Positions 17,934 through 26,204 are shown, numbered from the stretch's first letter. The stretch: 28,483 bases of DNA from an uncultured Collinsella sp. (GCA_900551975.1 URYA01000005.1:1-28483), one strand, 5' to 3'. Program-made: numbers and translations. Notes: generated by a model not told the origin, from the sequence alone.

Positions 17934-19211
17934 TTAGGCGCTGTACTTGTTTGCCTCGCCGAAGGTGCCGGCCTCGACAATCCAGCCGTCCTTCATGATG
18001 ACGTCCATGTTGTCGGTGTTGAGCACGTGGATGTCGGCGGCGACGTCACCGTTGACGACCAGCAGGTCGGCGCACTTGCCGGCCTCGATGGAACCGGTCT
18101 CGTCCTCGATGTGGCACATCTTGGCACCGTTGAGGGTGGCACAGGTGATGGTCTCGACCGGGGTGAAGCCGATCTTGTCGACGAACTCGTACATCTCCTC
18201 GATGGAGCAGGTGCCGTACGGGGTGACGAAGGAGAAGGAGTCGGAGCCGATCGTCATGACGACGCCGCGCTTCTTGGCCTCGCGCAGGCAGTCGTAGTTG
18301 CGCTGCAGCTCCTTCTCGACCAGGGTGCCCTCGTACTTGTCGTGCAGCTCGGGGACGTAGACGGGCGGATAGGTGGCGTACCAGGTGGGCAGGAAGGCGA
18401 TCGTCGGGGTGAAGAAGGTGCCCTGCTCGGCCATGAGGTCCATGGTGCGCTCATCGATATCGAAGCCGTGAATCAGCTGCTCGCAGCCAAAGCGAACGGA
18501 ATCGTAGGCAGCGGCGTGGTTGTTGTAGCAGTGGCTCCACACGGGGATGCCGACCATCTTGGCCTCTTCGACCACGGCCTGAATCTCCTCGGAGCAGTAG
18601 TGCTGGTCGCGGCCGGAGTCCCAGCGCCAGATGCCGCCACCGGTAGCCCAGATCTTGATGGCATCGGGGTTCTCGCGCAGGCGACGACGGACGGCCTTGC
18701 GCAGATCCCAAGGACCGTCGACCTGATCGCCCCAGGGGTGCGATTCCTTGTTGAGCTCCTGGCTGCAGTGGTGGGAGTCGCCGTGGCCGGCAACGCGGCA
18801 GAAGCCAAGGCCGGTGGCCAGAACGCGCGGGCCCTTGAAGACGCCCTTGTCGATGCAGTCACGGATCTGGATACCAAAGCGGCCGATCTCGCAGACGGTG
18901 GTGAGGCCGTGGGTGAGGCAGTCATAGGCCTGCTTGACGGCGACGGCCTGCTTCTCGAGGAGCGGCTGCATGACCCAGTCGGTGTCATCGTCAGTCAAGT
19001 TGCCCGAGAAGTGCAGGTGGGTGTCGATCAGGCCGGGAAGGACGGTCTTGCCGGCGGCGTCGATGACCTCAACGCCCTCGGGAAGGTCCTGCATGGCGCC
19101 GGCGTACTCGATCTTGCCGTTGTCGTCGACGAGAACGAGGGAGTTCTCGACCGGCTCGGCACCGGTACCGTCGATGAGCTTACCGCCAACGATTGCATAC
19201 TTAGTGGACAT
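17934..19211 (-). CDS. Amidohydrolase (imidazolonepropionase/prolidase-like superfamily enzyme)
   Basis: This 425-residue protein has the amidohydrolase TIM-barrel signature: H65-x-H67 in DTHLHFSG, K186 (likely carboxylated) in IKIWATGG, H227 in SHCYN, H248 in IHG and D324 in GSDS, so a binuclear metal site is expected. Close relatives of this type include bacterial Xaa-Pro or other dipeptidases; a substrate cannot be assigned from sequence. No signal peptide is visible, so it is cytoplasmic. A very strong AAGGAGG precedes ATG at 19211, and codon use is strongly biased to C/G endings, which suggests high expression. It lies 131 nt after an amino-acid permease gene on the same strand, so import followed by hydrolysis is a reasonable joint role. 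Confidence 0.9.
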   Translation of the reverse strand: MSTKYAIVGGKLIDGTGAEPVENSLVLVDDNGKIEYAGAMQDLPEGVEVIDAAGKTVLPGLIDTHLHFSGNLTDDDTDWVMQPLLEKQAVAVKQAYDCLTHGLTTVCEIGRFGIQIRDCIDKGVFKGPRVLATGLGFCRVAGHGDSHHCSQELNKESHPWGDQVDGPWDLRKAVRRRLRENPDAIKIWATGGGIWRWDSGRDQHYCSEEIQAVVEEAKMVGIPVWSHCYNNHAAAYDSVRFGCEQLIHGFDIDERTMDLMAEQGTFFTPTIAFLPTWYATYPPVYVPELHDKYEGTLVEKELQRNYDCLREAKKRGVVMTIGSDSFSFVTPYGTCSIEEMYEFVDKIGFTPVETITCATLNGAKMCHIEDETGSIEAGKCADLLVVNGDVAADIHVLNTDNMDVIMKDGWIVEAGTFGEANKYSA

Positions 19212-19221
19212 GGTTCCTCCT

Positions 19222-19233
19222 TATGGATCCATA
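19222..19233. repeat. 12-bp perfect palindrome before the amidohydrolase ribosome binding site
   Basis: TATGGATCCATA reads the same on both strands and ends a few bases upstream of the AAGGAGG. It could be an operator or could hide nothing; no second copy was seen in the window. Confidence 0.4.
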
Positions 19234-19293
19234 TAGTGGGCGAGGCCGTGTTGGGTTAAGGCCTCACAAAGCTACCCAAGTGGCGCCGGGTTC

Positions 19294-19322
19294 GGTGCGC
19301 GGAAGAGAGGGGCCCGCGCACC
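19294..19322 (-). other. Intercistronic hairpin between permease and amidohydrolase genes
   Basis: Perfect 9-bp arms GGTGCGCGG (19314-19322 on the minus strand) and CCGCGCACC (19294-19302) enclose an 11-nt loop. No U-tract follows, so it is not an intrinsic terminator. It more likely stabilises the upstream message or tunes the ratio of the two products. Confidence 0.6.
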
Positions 19323-19342
19323 TGATCCGCCCCGGCTCGGCG

Positions 19343-20794
19343 TTACTTTTTGCGGGAATTGGTGAAAGCCATGAGGGCCAGGCCAATAGCCAACCAGCCG
19401 ATCACGATGCTCCACTCCACCATGTTGAGGGAGGCGGGAGAGAACGGAATCACGAGCAGGCCGATGATGATGGCGCAGGCAGCGATAGCGAGGGAGATGC
19501 CAAACTTGCCGCCGGGCACCTCGTAGGGACGAGGCAGGTCGGGCTCGGTGAAGCGCATGCGCAGGCAAGCGAGGGCGACCATGCCGCAGGAGAAGATGAA
19601 GGCGAGAGCCGACACGTTGGTCAGAGGGATGAGCATGTTCTTGCCCAAAAACGGTCCGACGACGGTGATGACGCCCAGAACGACGCAGGCAAGCTTGGGA
19701 GCGCCGGACTTGGGGTCGACCTCGGCGAATTGCTCGGGCAGCTGGCCCTTGCGGCCCATGGCGAGCATGATGCGGCTCGTGGCGCCGTAGAAGGAGTTCA
19801 TCGGGCCCATGGGTCCAAGCGTGGCGATGACGAGCATGGCCAGGTACAGGAGCATGTTGATGCCCTTGAGGCAGGCGAGCGCGGGAACCGGGCTCTTAAC
19901 GAACTCATGCCAGTCGAGGATGGTGCCGAACGAGTAGATACAGACCATGTAGAAGCCGCCAGCGGCCAGCAGTGCCAGGGAGATGATCTTGCCGAACTTG
20001 TTCCAGTTGAGGCCCTCGGCTGCTTCCTCAGCCTGCTGAGGAATGGTGTCGAAGCCGGCGTAGAAGAACGGAGTCAGAACCAGGACCGACACGATGCCGG
20101 CGAACAGGCTGGTGCTCTCGGTAGCGGCCTTGCCGCCGCCAGCGCCGGCGACCTGGGAGAACACGGGCATGGCGTTGTCCGGCGAGCCGGTGAACAGCGA
20201 GACGCCCATGGCGAGCAGCATGCCGCAGAGCAGGGCCTTGGTCAGGAAGGCCTGGAGTTTGGCAGCCGAGCTGGCGCCGCGGAAGTTGAGGAAGATGACG
20301 TAGACTGCAAAGCCGAGCGCGATCAGCGTCGGGAACAGGTAGACGTCGGCCCCCAGTATGGTGTAGAGCTTGACGGCGCGCAGCCACTCAAGGCCGGGCA
20401 GGCTGCCGAACATCTCGGACACGAGGGTCGAAATGGCGATGGCCTCCCACGGGCACAGGATGCCGTTGCCCAGGGCCAAAAGCCATCCGGTGATGTAGCT
20501 CAGCGTACGGCCAAAGCTACGATCGACATACTCGACGATGCCGCCCGAGATGGGGATAGCAGCCGTGAGCTCACCGAAAACAGCTCCGACGGGCACGAGG
20601 AAGATTGCACCCAAGAGGAATGCGATCATAGCGGGAACGGGACCGCCGCCCACGACCATCCAGTCGCCGACCTGCAGAACCCAACCGGTACCGATGATGG
20701 CACCGAAACCGATGGTGAAGAAGTTCCAGAGCGAAAGCGTTTTCTTCATGCCGCCGTTATCCTCGACTGCAACTTCTGCGTTCTTGTCCGCCAT
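19343..20794 (-). CDS. APC family amino acid permease
   Basis: This 483-residue integral membrane protein has 12 or so predicted helices. The first segment, SLWNFFTIGFGAIIGTGWVLQVGDW (about 21-45), contains the G-A-I-I-G-T-G unwound-helix motif used for substrate binding in the APC superfamily. GFDTIPQQAEEAAEG (in the sixth helix region) and the GATSRIMLAMGRKGQLP loop are also typical. It probably imports an amino acid, amine or similar small compound with protons or by exchange. A strong AAAGGAGGGG precedes ATG at 20794. Transcribed first in a two-gene unit with the amidohydrolase. The exact substrate is unknown. Confidence 0.93.
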   Translation of the reverse strand: MADKNAEVAVEDNGGMKKTLSLWNFFTIGFGAIIGTGWVLQVGDWMVVGGGPVPAMIAFLLGAIFLVPVGAVFGELTAAIPISGGIVEYVDRSFGRTLSYITGWLLALGNGILCPWEAIAISTLVSEMFGSLPGLEWLRAVKLYTILGADVYLFPTLIALGFAVYVIFLNFRGASSAAKLQAFLTKALLCGMLLAMGVSLFTGSPDNAMPVFSQVAGAGGGKAATESTSLFAGIVSVLVLTPFFYAGFDTIPQQAEEAAEGLNWNKFGKIISLALLAAGGFYMVCIYSFGTILDWHEFVKSPVPALACLKGINMLLYLAMLVIATLGPMGPMNSFYGATSRIMLAMGRKGQLPEQFAEVDPKSGAPKLACVVLGVITVVGPFLGKNMLIPLTNVSALAFIFSCGMVALACLRMRFTEPDLPRPYEVPGGKFGISLAIAACAIIIGLLVIPFSPASLNMVEWSIVIGWLAIGLALMAFTNSRKK

Positions 20795-20815
20795 TGTTCC
20801 CCTCCTTTCCTGTTT

Positions 20816-20858
20816 GACGCCCTTGGCGTCACCCCTTGCGCGGTCCGTTTTGCCGCGC
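20816..20858 (-). other. Two consecutive hairpins in the permease leader
   Basis: On the minus strand GCGCGG/CCGCGC (20853-20858 with 20838-20843) is followed by GACGCC/GGCGTC (20825-20830 with 20816-20821, 3-nt loop) just before the ribosome binding site. Neither has a U-tract. Control of message stability or translation is possible. Confidence 0.4.
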
Positions 20859-21148
20859 GCTTTTATTCCATGGCTTTAAGATACGGCCTTGGCGCAGCAG
20901 CGCCGCTCGCAGCTCGACCGAAGGCAGAACTGCAAAACGAGCGGCACCGTTTTTGGGACGAACGGCGGGAGACGTCATTCGTCTTGGACGCTTTCATCTT
21001 GTCTGCTTTTGAATACCTGTTGCCGTGGCGCTTGGCGCGCGGCGCGGCAACGTTCATACCATTTGTCAGGCTTTTGGCGCACATGCCCATGTGTCGTGCA
21101 TCTTTTTATGTAGGATAGACAAGTTACACATGAGGCAAGGTGATTCGA
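20859..21148. other. Divergent intergenic region, no gene recognised
   Basis: This lies between the minus-strand permease and the plus-strand C39-like gene, so it should hold both promoters. A possible plus-strand -10 is TAGGAT near 21111, with a poor -35. A 6-bp inverted repeat CACATG-CC-CATGTG lies at 21080-21093. A 75-codon minus-strand open frame (20863-21090), rich in K, R and S, has no ribosome binding site and is not considered coding. Confidence 0.35.
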
Positions 21149-22150
21149 ATGGCATACGGATACAATGACGGCGACCAACGGCCACAAAGCGTGCGCCTTG
21201 CCGGCCGCACCACACCAACGCCCAGAAGCACCTCCGACAACGACAACCCGCAGCGCCCCCAAGAGCAGCCCGGGGCTTCTTCGCGGCAACAAAGCCGTAC
21301 CGTGCAGCAGTCAGACCGCGTGAGTACGAGCACACGCCAACGCCAGACCGACACATCGCAGCCACGTCGCTACGATCGCCGTAAGACCGACTACTACGTC
21401 AAGCGCTCCTTTTCGCGACCTCAACGCGATCGCGGCAATTCCGCCCCTCACCCTGCGTCGCACGCCACAAGCCACGCGCTTCCGGCCCGCCGCCTACGCC
21501 TTACGCTTTGCTCCATCGCCGCCTGCCTCGTCTTTGTGTTTTTGGGATCCTGTATCTCCCACGGATCAGCCGGTCTTGAGCCCACTGCCGAAGACAAGCT
21601 GCTTAAAGCTCCCGTCGCGCCCGGTTACTCCTTTGCGTTCTCGACCCCACGCTCGCAATGGCAGGCCGGCGCCATGCCCCACATCTACCAAATTGACCCC
21701 GCATGGTCGGAGCTGCCCTATGCCGGCGGCACTATTCGCGAAAACGCTTGCGGTCCCACTTGCCTCACCATGGTCTATATCTTTAAGACCGGCCACACCG
21801 ATAAGACGCCGGTCGATATATGCGCACTGGCCGAAGCCGGCAACTACGCCCCCACTGGTGCCACCGAGTGGTCGTTTATGACAGGCGGTGCGTGGCAGCT
21901 AGGGCTCAACGGAACACAGCTCTATAACGATCGCGAATCGATTACCCAAGCACTTCGCTCGGGTGCGCCCGTCATCGCCGCAGTGCGCCCCGGTACGTTT
22001 ACCAACGTAGGCCACTACATCGTGCTCTACGGCATCGACGATGCCAACCAGATTGGCGTCTACGACCCCAACTCGGCCAGCCGCAGCGCCCGCCGCTGGG
22101 GCGTCGTAGAGGTCCTCAACGAAGTCGAAGCCATGTGGGCCTACTACTAG
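21149..22150 (+). CDS. Membrane-anchored C39-like (papain-fold) protein
   Basis: The only plus-strand protein gene, 333 residues. Residues 1-115 are polar, basic and low-complexity (rich in R, Q, S, T and P), probably disordered and cytoplasmic. One hydrophobic helix (about 117-137, ending LGSC) anchors it, leaving the rest outside. The outer domain looks like a C39-like cysteine peptidase: NACGPTCL with C201, VGHYIVLYGID with H289 and YDPNS with D306 form a plausible Cys-His-Asp set. It may process peptides or cell-wall-linked substrates, or be an inactive binding relative. ATG at 21149 follows AAGGTG at about 9 nt. It is flanked by divergent promoter DNA on the left and a repeat cluster on the right. 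Confidence 0.82.
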   Translation: MAYGYNDGDQRPQSVRLAGRTTPTPRSTSDNDNPQRPQEQPGASSRQQSRTVQQSDRVSTSTRQRQTDTSQPRRYDRRKTDYYVKRSFSRPQRDRGNSAPHPASHATSHALPARRLRLTLCSIAACLVFVFLGSCISHGSAGLEPTAEDKLLKAPVAPGYSFAFSTPRSQWQAGAMPHIYQIDPAWSELPYAGGTIRENACGPTCLTMVYIFKTGHTDKTPVDICALAEAGNYAPTGATEWSFMTGGAWQLGLNGTQLYNDRESITQALRSGAPVIAAVRPGTFTNVGHYIVLYGIDDANQIGVYDPNSASRSARRWGVVEVLNEVEAMWAYY

Positions 22151-22161
22151 TCATTGGGCAC

Positions 22162-22199
22162 TCATTGGGGACAGACTTAAATGAGTGGTCGTCGGGGAC
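22162..22199 (+). repeat. REP-like repeat unit 1, copy A
   Basis: This 38-bp unit with core CATTGGGGACAGACTTAAAT matches 28268-28305 at 36 of 38 positions (changes at unit positions 26 and 32). It begins 12 bp after the C39-like gene and contains the GGGGAC word repeated in both clusters. Confidence 0.85.
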
Positions 22200-22265
22200 A
22201 GTCTTACGGACGCCGGCCGAGAGCAGACGAAAAGGGCCATCCCGAGCTGCTTGGAACTGCCAGCA

Positions 22266-22313
22266 CGGAAAGCGCATCCTGCTTTGGGGCCCAATAGCGG
22301 GATGCGCTTTCCG
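22266..22313. repeat. 14-bp inverted repeat (CGGAAAGCGCATCC type)
   Basis: CGGAAAGCGCATCC (22266-22279) and its exact inverse GGATGCGCTTTCCG (22300-22313) are separated by 20 bp. Degenerate direct copies of the right arm occur at 22361-22375 and 22423-22437, and another at 28251-28264. This makes a small repeat family within the gap. Confidence 0.8.
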
Positions 22314-22456
22314 TTAGCGGCCCGTTTGGGAAACTAGGGACCGCTTTTCGACAAAAATCCGGGATGCATTTTCCGATTGAGGGCCTCAAGGGAAACCGCA
22401 CCCCATGTTGGACGCTCATTCTGGGATGTGCTTTCCGCAGTTGATCGATGCGGCCT

Positions 22457-22511
22457 TTAAGGACTGTCCCAAGCTGCCGGCAGGAAAGGAACGTCCCCAA
22501 GTGCCGGGTTT
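22457..22511 (+). repeat. REP-like repeat unit 2, copy A
   Basis: This 55-bp unit starts TTAAGGACTGTCCC, contains AAGCTGCCGGCAGG and ends AAGTGCCGGGTTT. It is identical to 28348-28402 except for one base (22491 A, 28382 C). GCCGGC makes a central palindrome, and GTCCC words in the unit are complementary to GGGAC words in unit 1. Confidence 0.9.
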
Positions 22512-22553
22512 CCGCAGCCTGCAATGCTCCTCATGAACAGCCGCCTCAATAAC

Positions 22554-22587
22554 AAAAGCCCCCGCGGCCGAAGCGGACCGCGGGGGC
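22554..22587 (-). terminator. Terminator of the beta-glucoside operon
   Basis: A perfect 10-bp stem GCCCCCGCGG/CCGCGGGGGC (22558-22567 with 22578-22587) is followed by TTTTG on the minus strand. It begins 16 nt after the 6-phospho-beta-glucosidase stop codon. Confidence 0.93.
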
Positions 22588-22603
22588 AACAGACCTGCAA
22601 GAG

Positions 22604-24058
22604 TTAACTCAAGTCCTCGCCATTTGATGCAATGACCTTTTGGTACCAGCAGAAGCTGTCCTTTCGGTAGCGATCGAACGTGCCTTTGCCCATATCATCG
22701 GCATCAACATAAACAAAGCCATAGCGCTTCTTCATCTGCCCCGTCGAGGCCGACACCAAATCGATACAGCCCCACGGCGTGTATCCCATCAGGTCAACAC
22801 CGTCCTCGACAATTGCATCGCGCAGCGCAAGAATATGCCTTCGCAGGTAATCAATATGATACGCATCGTGGACTTTGCCGTCTTCCAGCGCATCGAGTCC
22901 GCCCACACCGTTCTCGGCGATAAAGAGCGGAAGATGGTAACGATCGTGGTAGCCGGCAAGCGTCACGCGCAAACCCAGCGCATCGATCTGCCACTTCCAG
23001 GCAGTCTCTTTATCCTTGAGGTACGGATTGCGCAACGTCGGGAACACGTTGCCCTCCGCCTTCTCGGCGATCACCTGATCATCGGCGCACACCAAGCGCG
23101 AGCAATAGTACGAGAACGAGATGAAGTCGACCGTATGCTCTGCCAGATACTCCGTATCGCCCGGCTCAAAGGGCACGTGAACACCCTCTTTCTCGAGTGC
23201 ACGCAGCTTCCAAGCAGGATAGGCGCCCGCAGCCATCACGTCTGTGTAGAAGTAGCGGCCGCGGTCCTCCTCATACGCAAGCCATACGTCCTCGGGCGCA
23301 CAACGGTACGGATAGGTCGCACCGGCAGCGACCATGCAACCCACCTTGTTTGCGGGATCGATCTTGTGCAGAATCTCGACAGCGCGAGCGCTCGCCATAA
23401 ACATATGGTGCGAGAACGCCGCGGTCACGGCTGCACGGTCACGCTCATCCTCGAGCGTGACACCCGCGTTGAGATAGGACAGCGCCACGCTGTTGATCTC
23501 GTTGAACGTAAGCCAATAACGCACGAGGCCCTGGTACGCGCGTCCGACGGTCTCGACGTAGTGCGCATACCGCTCGATCATCTCTCGGCTTTGCCAGCCA
23601 CCATAGCGCTCGACCAGAGCCAACGGATAGTCGTAGTGCGACAGCGTCACAAGCGGCTCGATTCCATGCTCGCGCAGCGCCTCGAATACCTGACGGTAAA
23701 ACTCCAAGCCCTCGCCGTTGGGCTCGGTCTCCATCCCTGTGGGAAAAATACGGCTCCAGCAAATTGAAAGACGCAGGCACTTAAAGCCCATCTCGGCAAA
23801 GAGCTCGACATCCTCGTGCCAATGATGGAAGAAGTCGTTGCCCCAGCGGCATGGATACAGCCTGTCCGGATCGTCCACGGGCTTTTGCCTGCCAAACATT
23901 ACATCCCAGCGGTCGGAACCCTGTGGGATCAGGTCGGAGTGCGACATGCCGCGGCCGCCCTCGTTCCAGCCCCCTTCGGCCTGGTTGGCGGCGAGGGCAC
24001 CACCCCACAAAAAGCCCTCGGGCATACCGGCGGCAGACGTTCTGTCAAAGTAACTCAT
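22604..24058 (-). CDS. 6-phospho-beta-glucosidase (glycoside hydrolase family 1)
   Basis: This 484-residue GH1 enzyme hydrolyses PTS-imported, phosphorylated beta-glucosides such as cellobiose-6-phosphate into glucose-6-phosphate and a sugar or aglycone in the cytoplasm. The acid/base glutamate is E187 in TFNEIN and the nucleophile is E382 in FIAENGVG. The SASTGQMKKRYG segment (436-447) is the phosphate-binding hallmark that separates phospho-glucosidases from ordinary GH1 enzymes. ATG at 24058 lies one base after the stop codon of the IIC gene, so translation is coupled; the ribosome binding site itself is weak. A frame from 24070 overlaps IIC and is less likely. It is the last gene of the operon. 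Confidence 0.95.
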   Translation of the reverse strand: MSYFDRTSAAGMPEGFLWGGALAANQAEGGWNEGGRGMSHSDLIPQGSDRWDVMFGRQKPVDDPDRLYPCRWGNDFFHHWHEDVELFAEMGFKCLRLSICWSRIFPTGMETEPNGEGLEFYRQVFEALREHGIEPLVTLSHYDYPLALVERYGGWQSREMIERYAHYVETVGRAYQGLVRYWLTFNEINSVALSYLNAGVTLEDERDRAAVTAAFSHHMFMASARAVEILHKIDPANKVGCMVAAGATYPYRCAPEDVWLAYEEDRGRYFYTDVMAAGAYPAWKLRALEKEGVHVPFEPGDTEYLAEHTVDFISFSYYCSRLVCADDQVIAEKAEGNVFPTLRNPYLKDKETAWKWQIDALGLRVTLAGYHDRYHLPLFIAENGVGGLDALEDGKVHDAYHIDYLRRHILALRDAIVEDGVDLMGYTPWGCIDLVSASTGQMKKRYGFVYVDADDMGKGTFDRYRKDSFCWYQKVIASNGEDLS

Positions 24059-24059
24059 G

Positions 24060-25409
24060 CTACTCAGCATCCTCGGCAGAAGCTGCCGCGGCGTTCTCCT
24101 GCTCCTGAGCCAGGAGCTGGTTATCGTACACCTTAAAGAACGGGTACCAGATCACAGCCATGACCACGATCAAAACGATCGTAAACACCCAGATGCGCGG
24201 GTCGAGGCACTGGACAAAGCCCTGAACGAAGATGGGGAACGTGCCGCTCACCAAGATGTAGAAGTTAGAGACAAGACCCAGTGAGACCGCACCCCAATAC
24301 AGCAGGGCCGAGATCATGCCGCCTAGCACAAACGGAATCATGAGGATCGGGTTGAAGATGATGGGCGCGCCGAAGATCGCGGGCTCGGAGATACGGAAGA
24401 AGCTCGGCACGATCGATGCCCTGCCAAATGCCTTGAGCTGCTGCGACTTTGCCCTAAACGCGCAGAGCGCCACAAAAGAGAACGTATTACCCGTGCCGCC
24501 GATGAGGTTGATGGCCAACGACATGAGCGCCGGGTGGAACTCAAGCGGCTGCCCGGCAGCATAGAGCGAGGCGTTGGCGGCAAAGGCGGCAAGCGTGACC
24601 GGGGCGGTGATGGGCATTACGATCATGTTGCCGTGGACGCCAAAGCACCAAAACAGCAGCGTCATGAAGCAGATAAGCAGTGCGCCGGGCACAGAGTCAA
24701 CTGCGACGGAAAGCGGGGCAGCGAGCAGCTTCTCGATAACCGAGGGGATGGACAGCGCGGGATCGATCATCTGGATCAGCAGGTTGCCGCCAAAGAAGAT
24801 GAGGATGTTGGCGAGCATAGGTACGATGGCGCCAAAGGTTTCGGACAAAAACGGCGGCACGCCATCGGGCATCTTGATGGTGATGCCCTTGGTCTGGCAG
24901 AAGCGCGTGACCTCGACGGAGACCAAGGCAACGATGATGGCGGTAAACAGGCCCTGCGCACCCAGATAGGTGCAGGGGACCGCCTGGAGCACGGACTCGT
25001 CAGCAAGCTGGTAGTAGGACGACGGCGCCGCGGCGATCAGGAACATCACCAGCGAGGTCATGCCGGCGTTAAGCTTGGGCATCTTGTAGGTGCCCGCCAG
25101 GTTATAGGCGATTGCGAACGTCACGATCACCGACAGTATGCCCATCGTCATGTTGAAGGGAATGAGCAGCGTGAGCTTATTGGCCGTGGCAAAATCGAGC
25201 CAAGGGCCAAAGACGGACCAGAACCCGCCCTGCGCCACCAGGTCGGCCGTGACCGGCGGGTTGGCGAGGATCATAAAGACGGCAGATACCAAGATGAAGC
25301 TGATCGCGCTCATAAAGCCCTTTTGCATGGAGGCAAAGTGGCGCTCGGTGCCGCAGAAATTGGCGATAGGGGTCAGTTTTTCCTGAAGCAGGGTCATGAA
25401 CTTCTCCAT
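24060..25409 (-). CDS. PTS cellobiose/lactose-type permease, IIC component
   Basis: This 449-residue membrane permease moves and presents the sugar for phosphorylation. It starts MEKFMTLLQEKLTPIANFCG, typical of CelB/LicC-type IIC, with about ten hydrophobic segments. FFGGNLL, GVHGNM and SEPAIFGAP (the conserved IIC glutamate-containing loop) are visible. The C-terminus is polar and cytoplasmic. ATG at 25409 follows AGGAGGCAACC. It lies 9 nt after the IIB gene and one base before the hydrolase gene. Together with IIA, IIB and the GH1 hydrolase it makes a complete beta-glucoside uptake system. Confidence 0.95.
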   Translation of the reverse strand: MEKFMTLLQEKLTPIANFCGTERHFASMQKGFMSAISFILVSAVFMILANPPVTADLVAQGGFWSVFGPWLDFATANKLTLLIPFNMTMGILSVIVTFAIAYNLAGTYKMPKLNAGMTSLVMFLIAAAPSSYYQLADESVLQAVPCTYLGAQGLFTAIIVALVSVEVTRFCQTKGITIKMPDGVPPFLSETFGAIVPMLANILIFFGGNLLIQMIDPALSIPSVIEKLLAAPLSVAVDSVPGALLICFMTLLFWCFGVHGNMIVMPITAPVTLAAFAANASLYAAGQPLEFHPALMSLAINLIGGTGNTFSFVALCAFRAKSQQLKAFGRASIVPSFFRISEPAIFGAPIIFNPILMIPFVLGGMISALLYWGAVSLGLVSNFYILVSGTFPIFVQGFVQCLDPRIWVFTIVLIVVMAVIWYPFFKVYDNQLLAQEQENAAAASAEDAE

Positions 25410-25418
25410 GGTTGCCTC

Positions 25419-25712
25419 CTAACCCAACAGCGACTGGGCGAGTGCCAGCACGTTGGCGGCGTTGCCCATGCCGTAGTCCTGTGCGGGGATGACCGCGGTC
25501 GGCTTACCGCTCCCCTGCTTGACGGTGTTGAGCTGGTAGGACACCTGCGGCCCCAAGAGCAGCACGTCATAATTGGCGCACGTCTCCTGATACTCGCCGA
25601 TACCCACCGCATCGATATCGAGCTCGATGCCGTTTTGCTCCGCATATTTCTCGAGTTTCTTCATCAGAATGCTTGTAGACAGACCAGCTGCGCAAACAAG
25701 AAGGATCTTCAT
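25419..25712 (-). CDS. PTS lactose/cellobiose-type IIB component
   Basis: This 97-residue cytoplasmic phosphocarrier takes phosphate from IIA on C7 of KILLVCAAGLSTS and passes it to the sugar bound by IIC. The P-loop-like CAAGLSTS is the family hallmark, and GPQVSYQ also fits. ATG at 25712 is used; an in-frame ATG at 25730 exists. The ribosome binding site AAGGG is part of a short AAGGG-AAT-CCCTT hairpin directly before the ATG (25713-25725), so access may depend on translation of the IIA gene 46 nt upstream. Confidence 0.95.
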   Translation of the reverse strand: MKILLVCAAGLSTSILMKKLEKYAEQNGIELDIDAVGIGEYQETCANYDVLLLGPQVSYQLNTVKQGSGKPTAVIPAQDYGMGNAANVLALAQSLLG

Positions 25713-25758
25713 AAGGGATTCCCTTCGCATTGATTGGTTGGATAGTCACCGCACGCCG

Positions 25759-26085
25759 CTAGGCGTTCTTGGTTGCAGTGCGCTCATACAGGCAGATCAG
25801 CTCCTGCACGAGCTCCTGAGCAAGCATGGAGCACATGAGGTGGTCCTGAGCATGGACCAGCAACACATCCACCGACAGATGCTCGCCCGCTGCCTCAGTC
25901 GAAAGCAGCTGCGTTTGGATGTGGTGAGCCTTGATTCCCGCATCCTTTGACTGCTTCATGAGTTTGGCGGCGGCGTCAAAATCCCCCGCCTTTGCCTTTT
26001 CAAGGGCTTCGAAGGCAAGGCTGCGTGCCTCTCCCGCTGCAGCGACCAGCTGAAACGAAACCATCTCGGTTCCCTGATCGTCCAT
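25759..26085 (-). CDS. PTS lactose/cellobiose-type IIA component
   Basis: This 108-residue helical trimeric phosphocarrier has H78 in LLVHAQDHLM as the phosphorylated histidine and D81 as the probable metal ligand, matching lactose IIA numbering. It receives phosphate from HPr. ATG at 26085 follows AGAGGAG. It is first in the operon IIA-IIB-IIC-hydrolase, 119 nt downstream of the PRD regulator gene. Length and charge pattern are normal. Confidence 0.95.
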   Translation of the reverse strand: MDDQGTEMVSFQLVAAAGEARSLAFEALEKAKAGDFDAAAKLMKQSKDAGIKAHHIQTQLLSTEAAGEHLSVDVLLVHAQDHLMCSMLAQELVQELICLYERTATKNA

Positions 26086-26204
26086 AACGGTCTCCTCTCC
26101 CGTGATGTTTGGTTTGTACTTGAATATTCGAAACGCCTATCTCCCGCCCGCAATCCTCGAGGTTTATTGCAGGTAGACTGACAGGGTCATCGACAAAAGA
26201 AGTC

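Noticed and set aside
20863..21090. 75-codon K/R-rich minus-strand frame upstream of the permease gene as a leader peptide or small gene
   Set aside because: No ribosome binding site and no run of a single amino acid that would suggest translational attenuation.
17787..21118. Two very long plus-strand open frames (490 and 631 codons) antisense to the amidohydrolase and permease genes
   Set aside because: Their translations are rich in G, A, D, H and Q with no domain; they arise because the real genes avoid A/T at third positions.
22204..22524. 106-codon minus-strand frame within the repeat cluster
   Set aside because: It consists almost wholly of repeat sequence and lacks start signals.
22151..22553. 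Repeat cluster as a CRISPR array
   Set aside because: Units differ in length and orientation, spacing is not uniform, and no cas genes are nearby.
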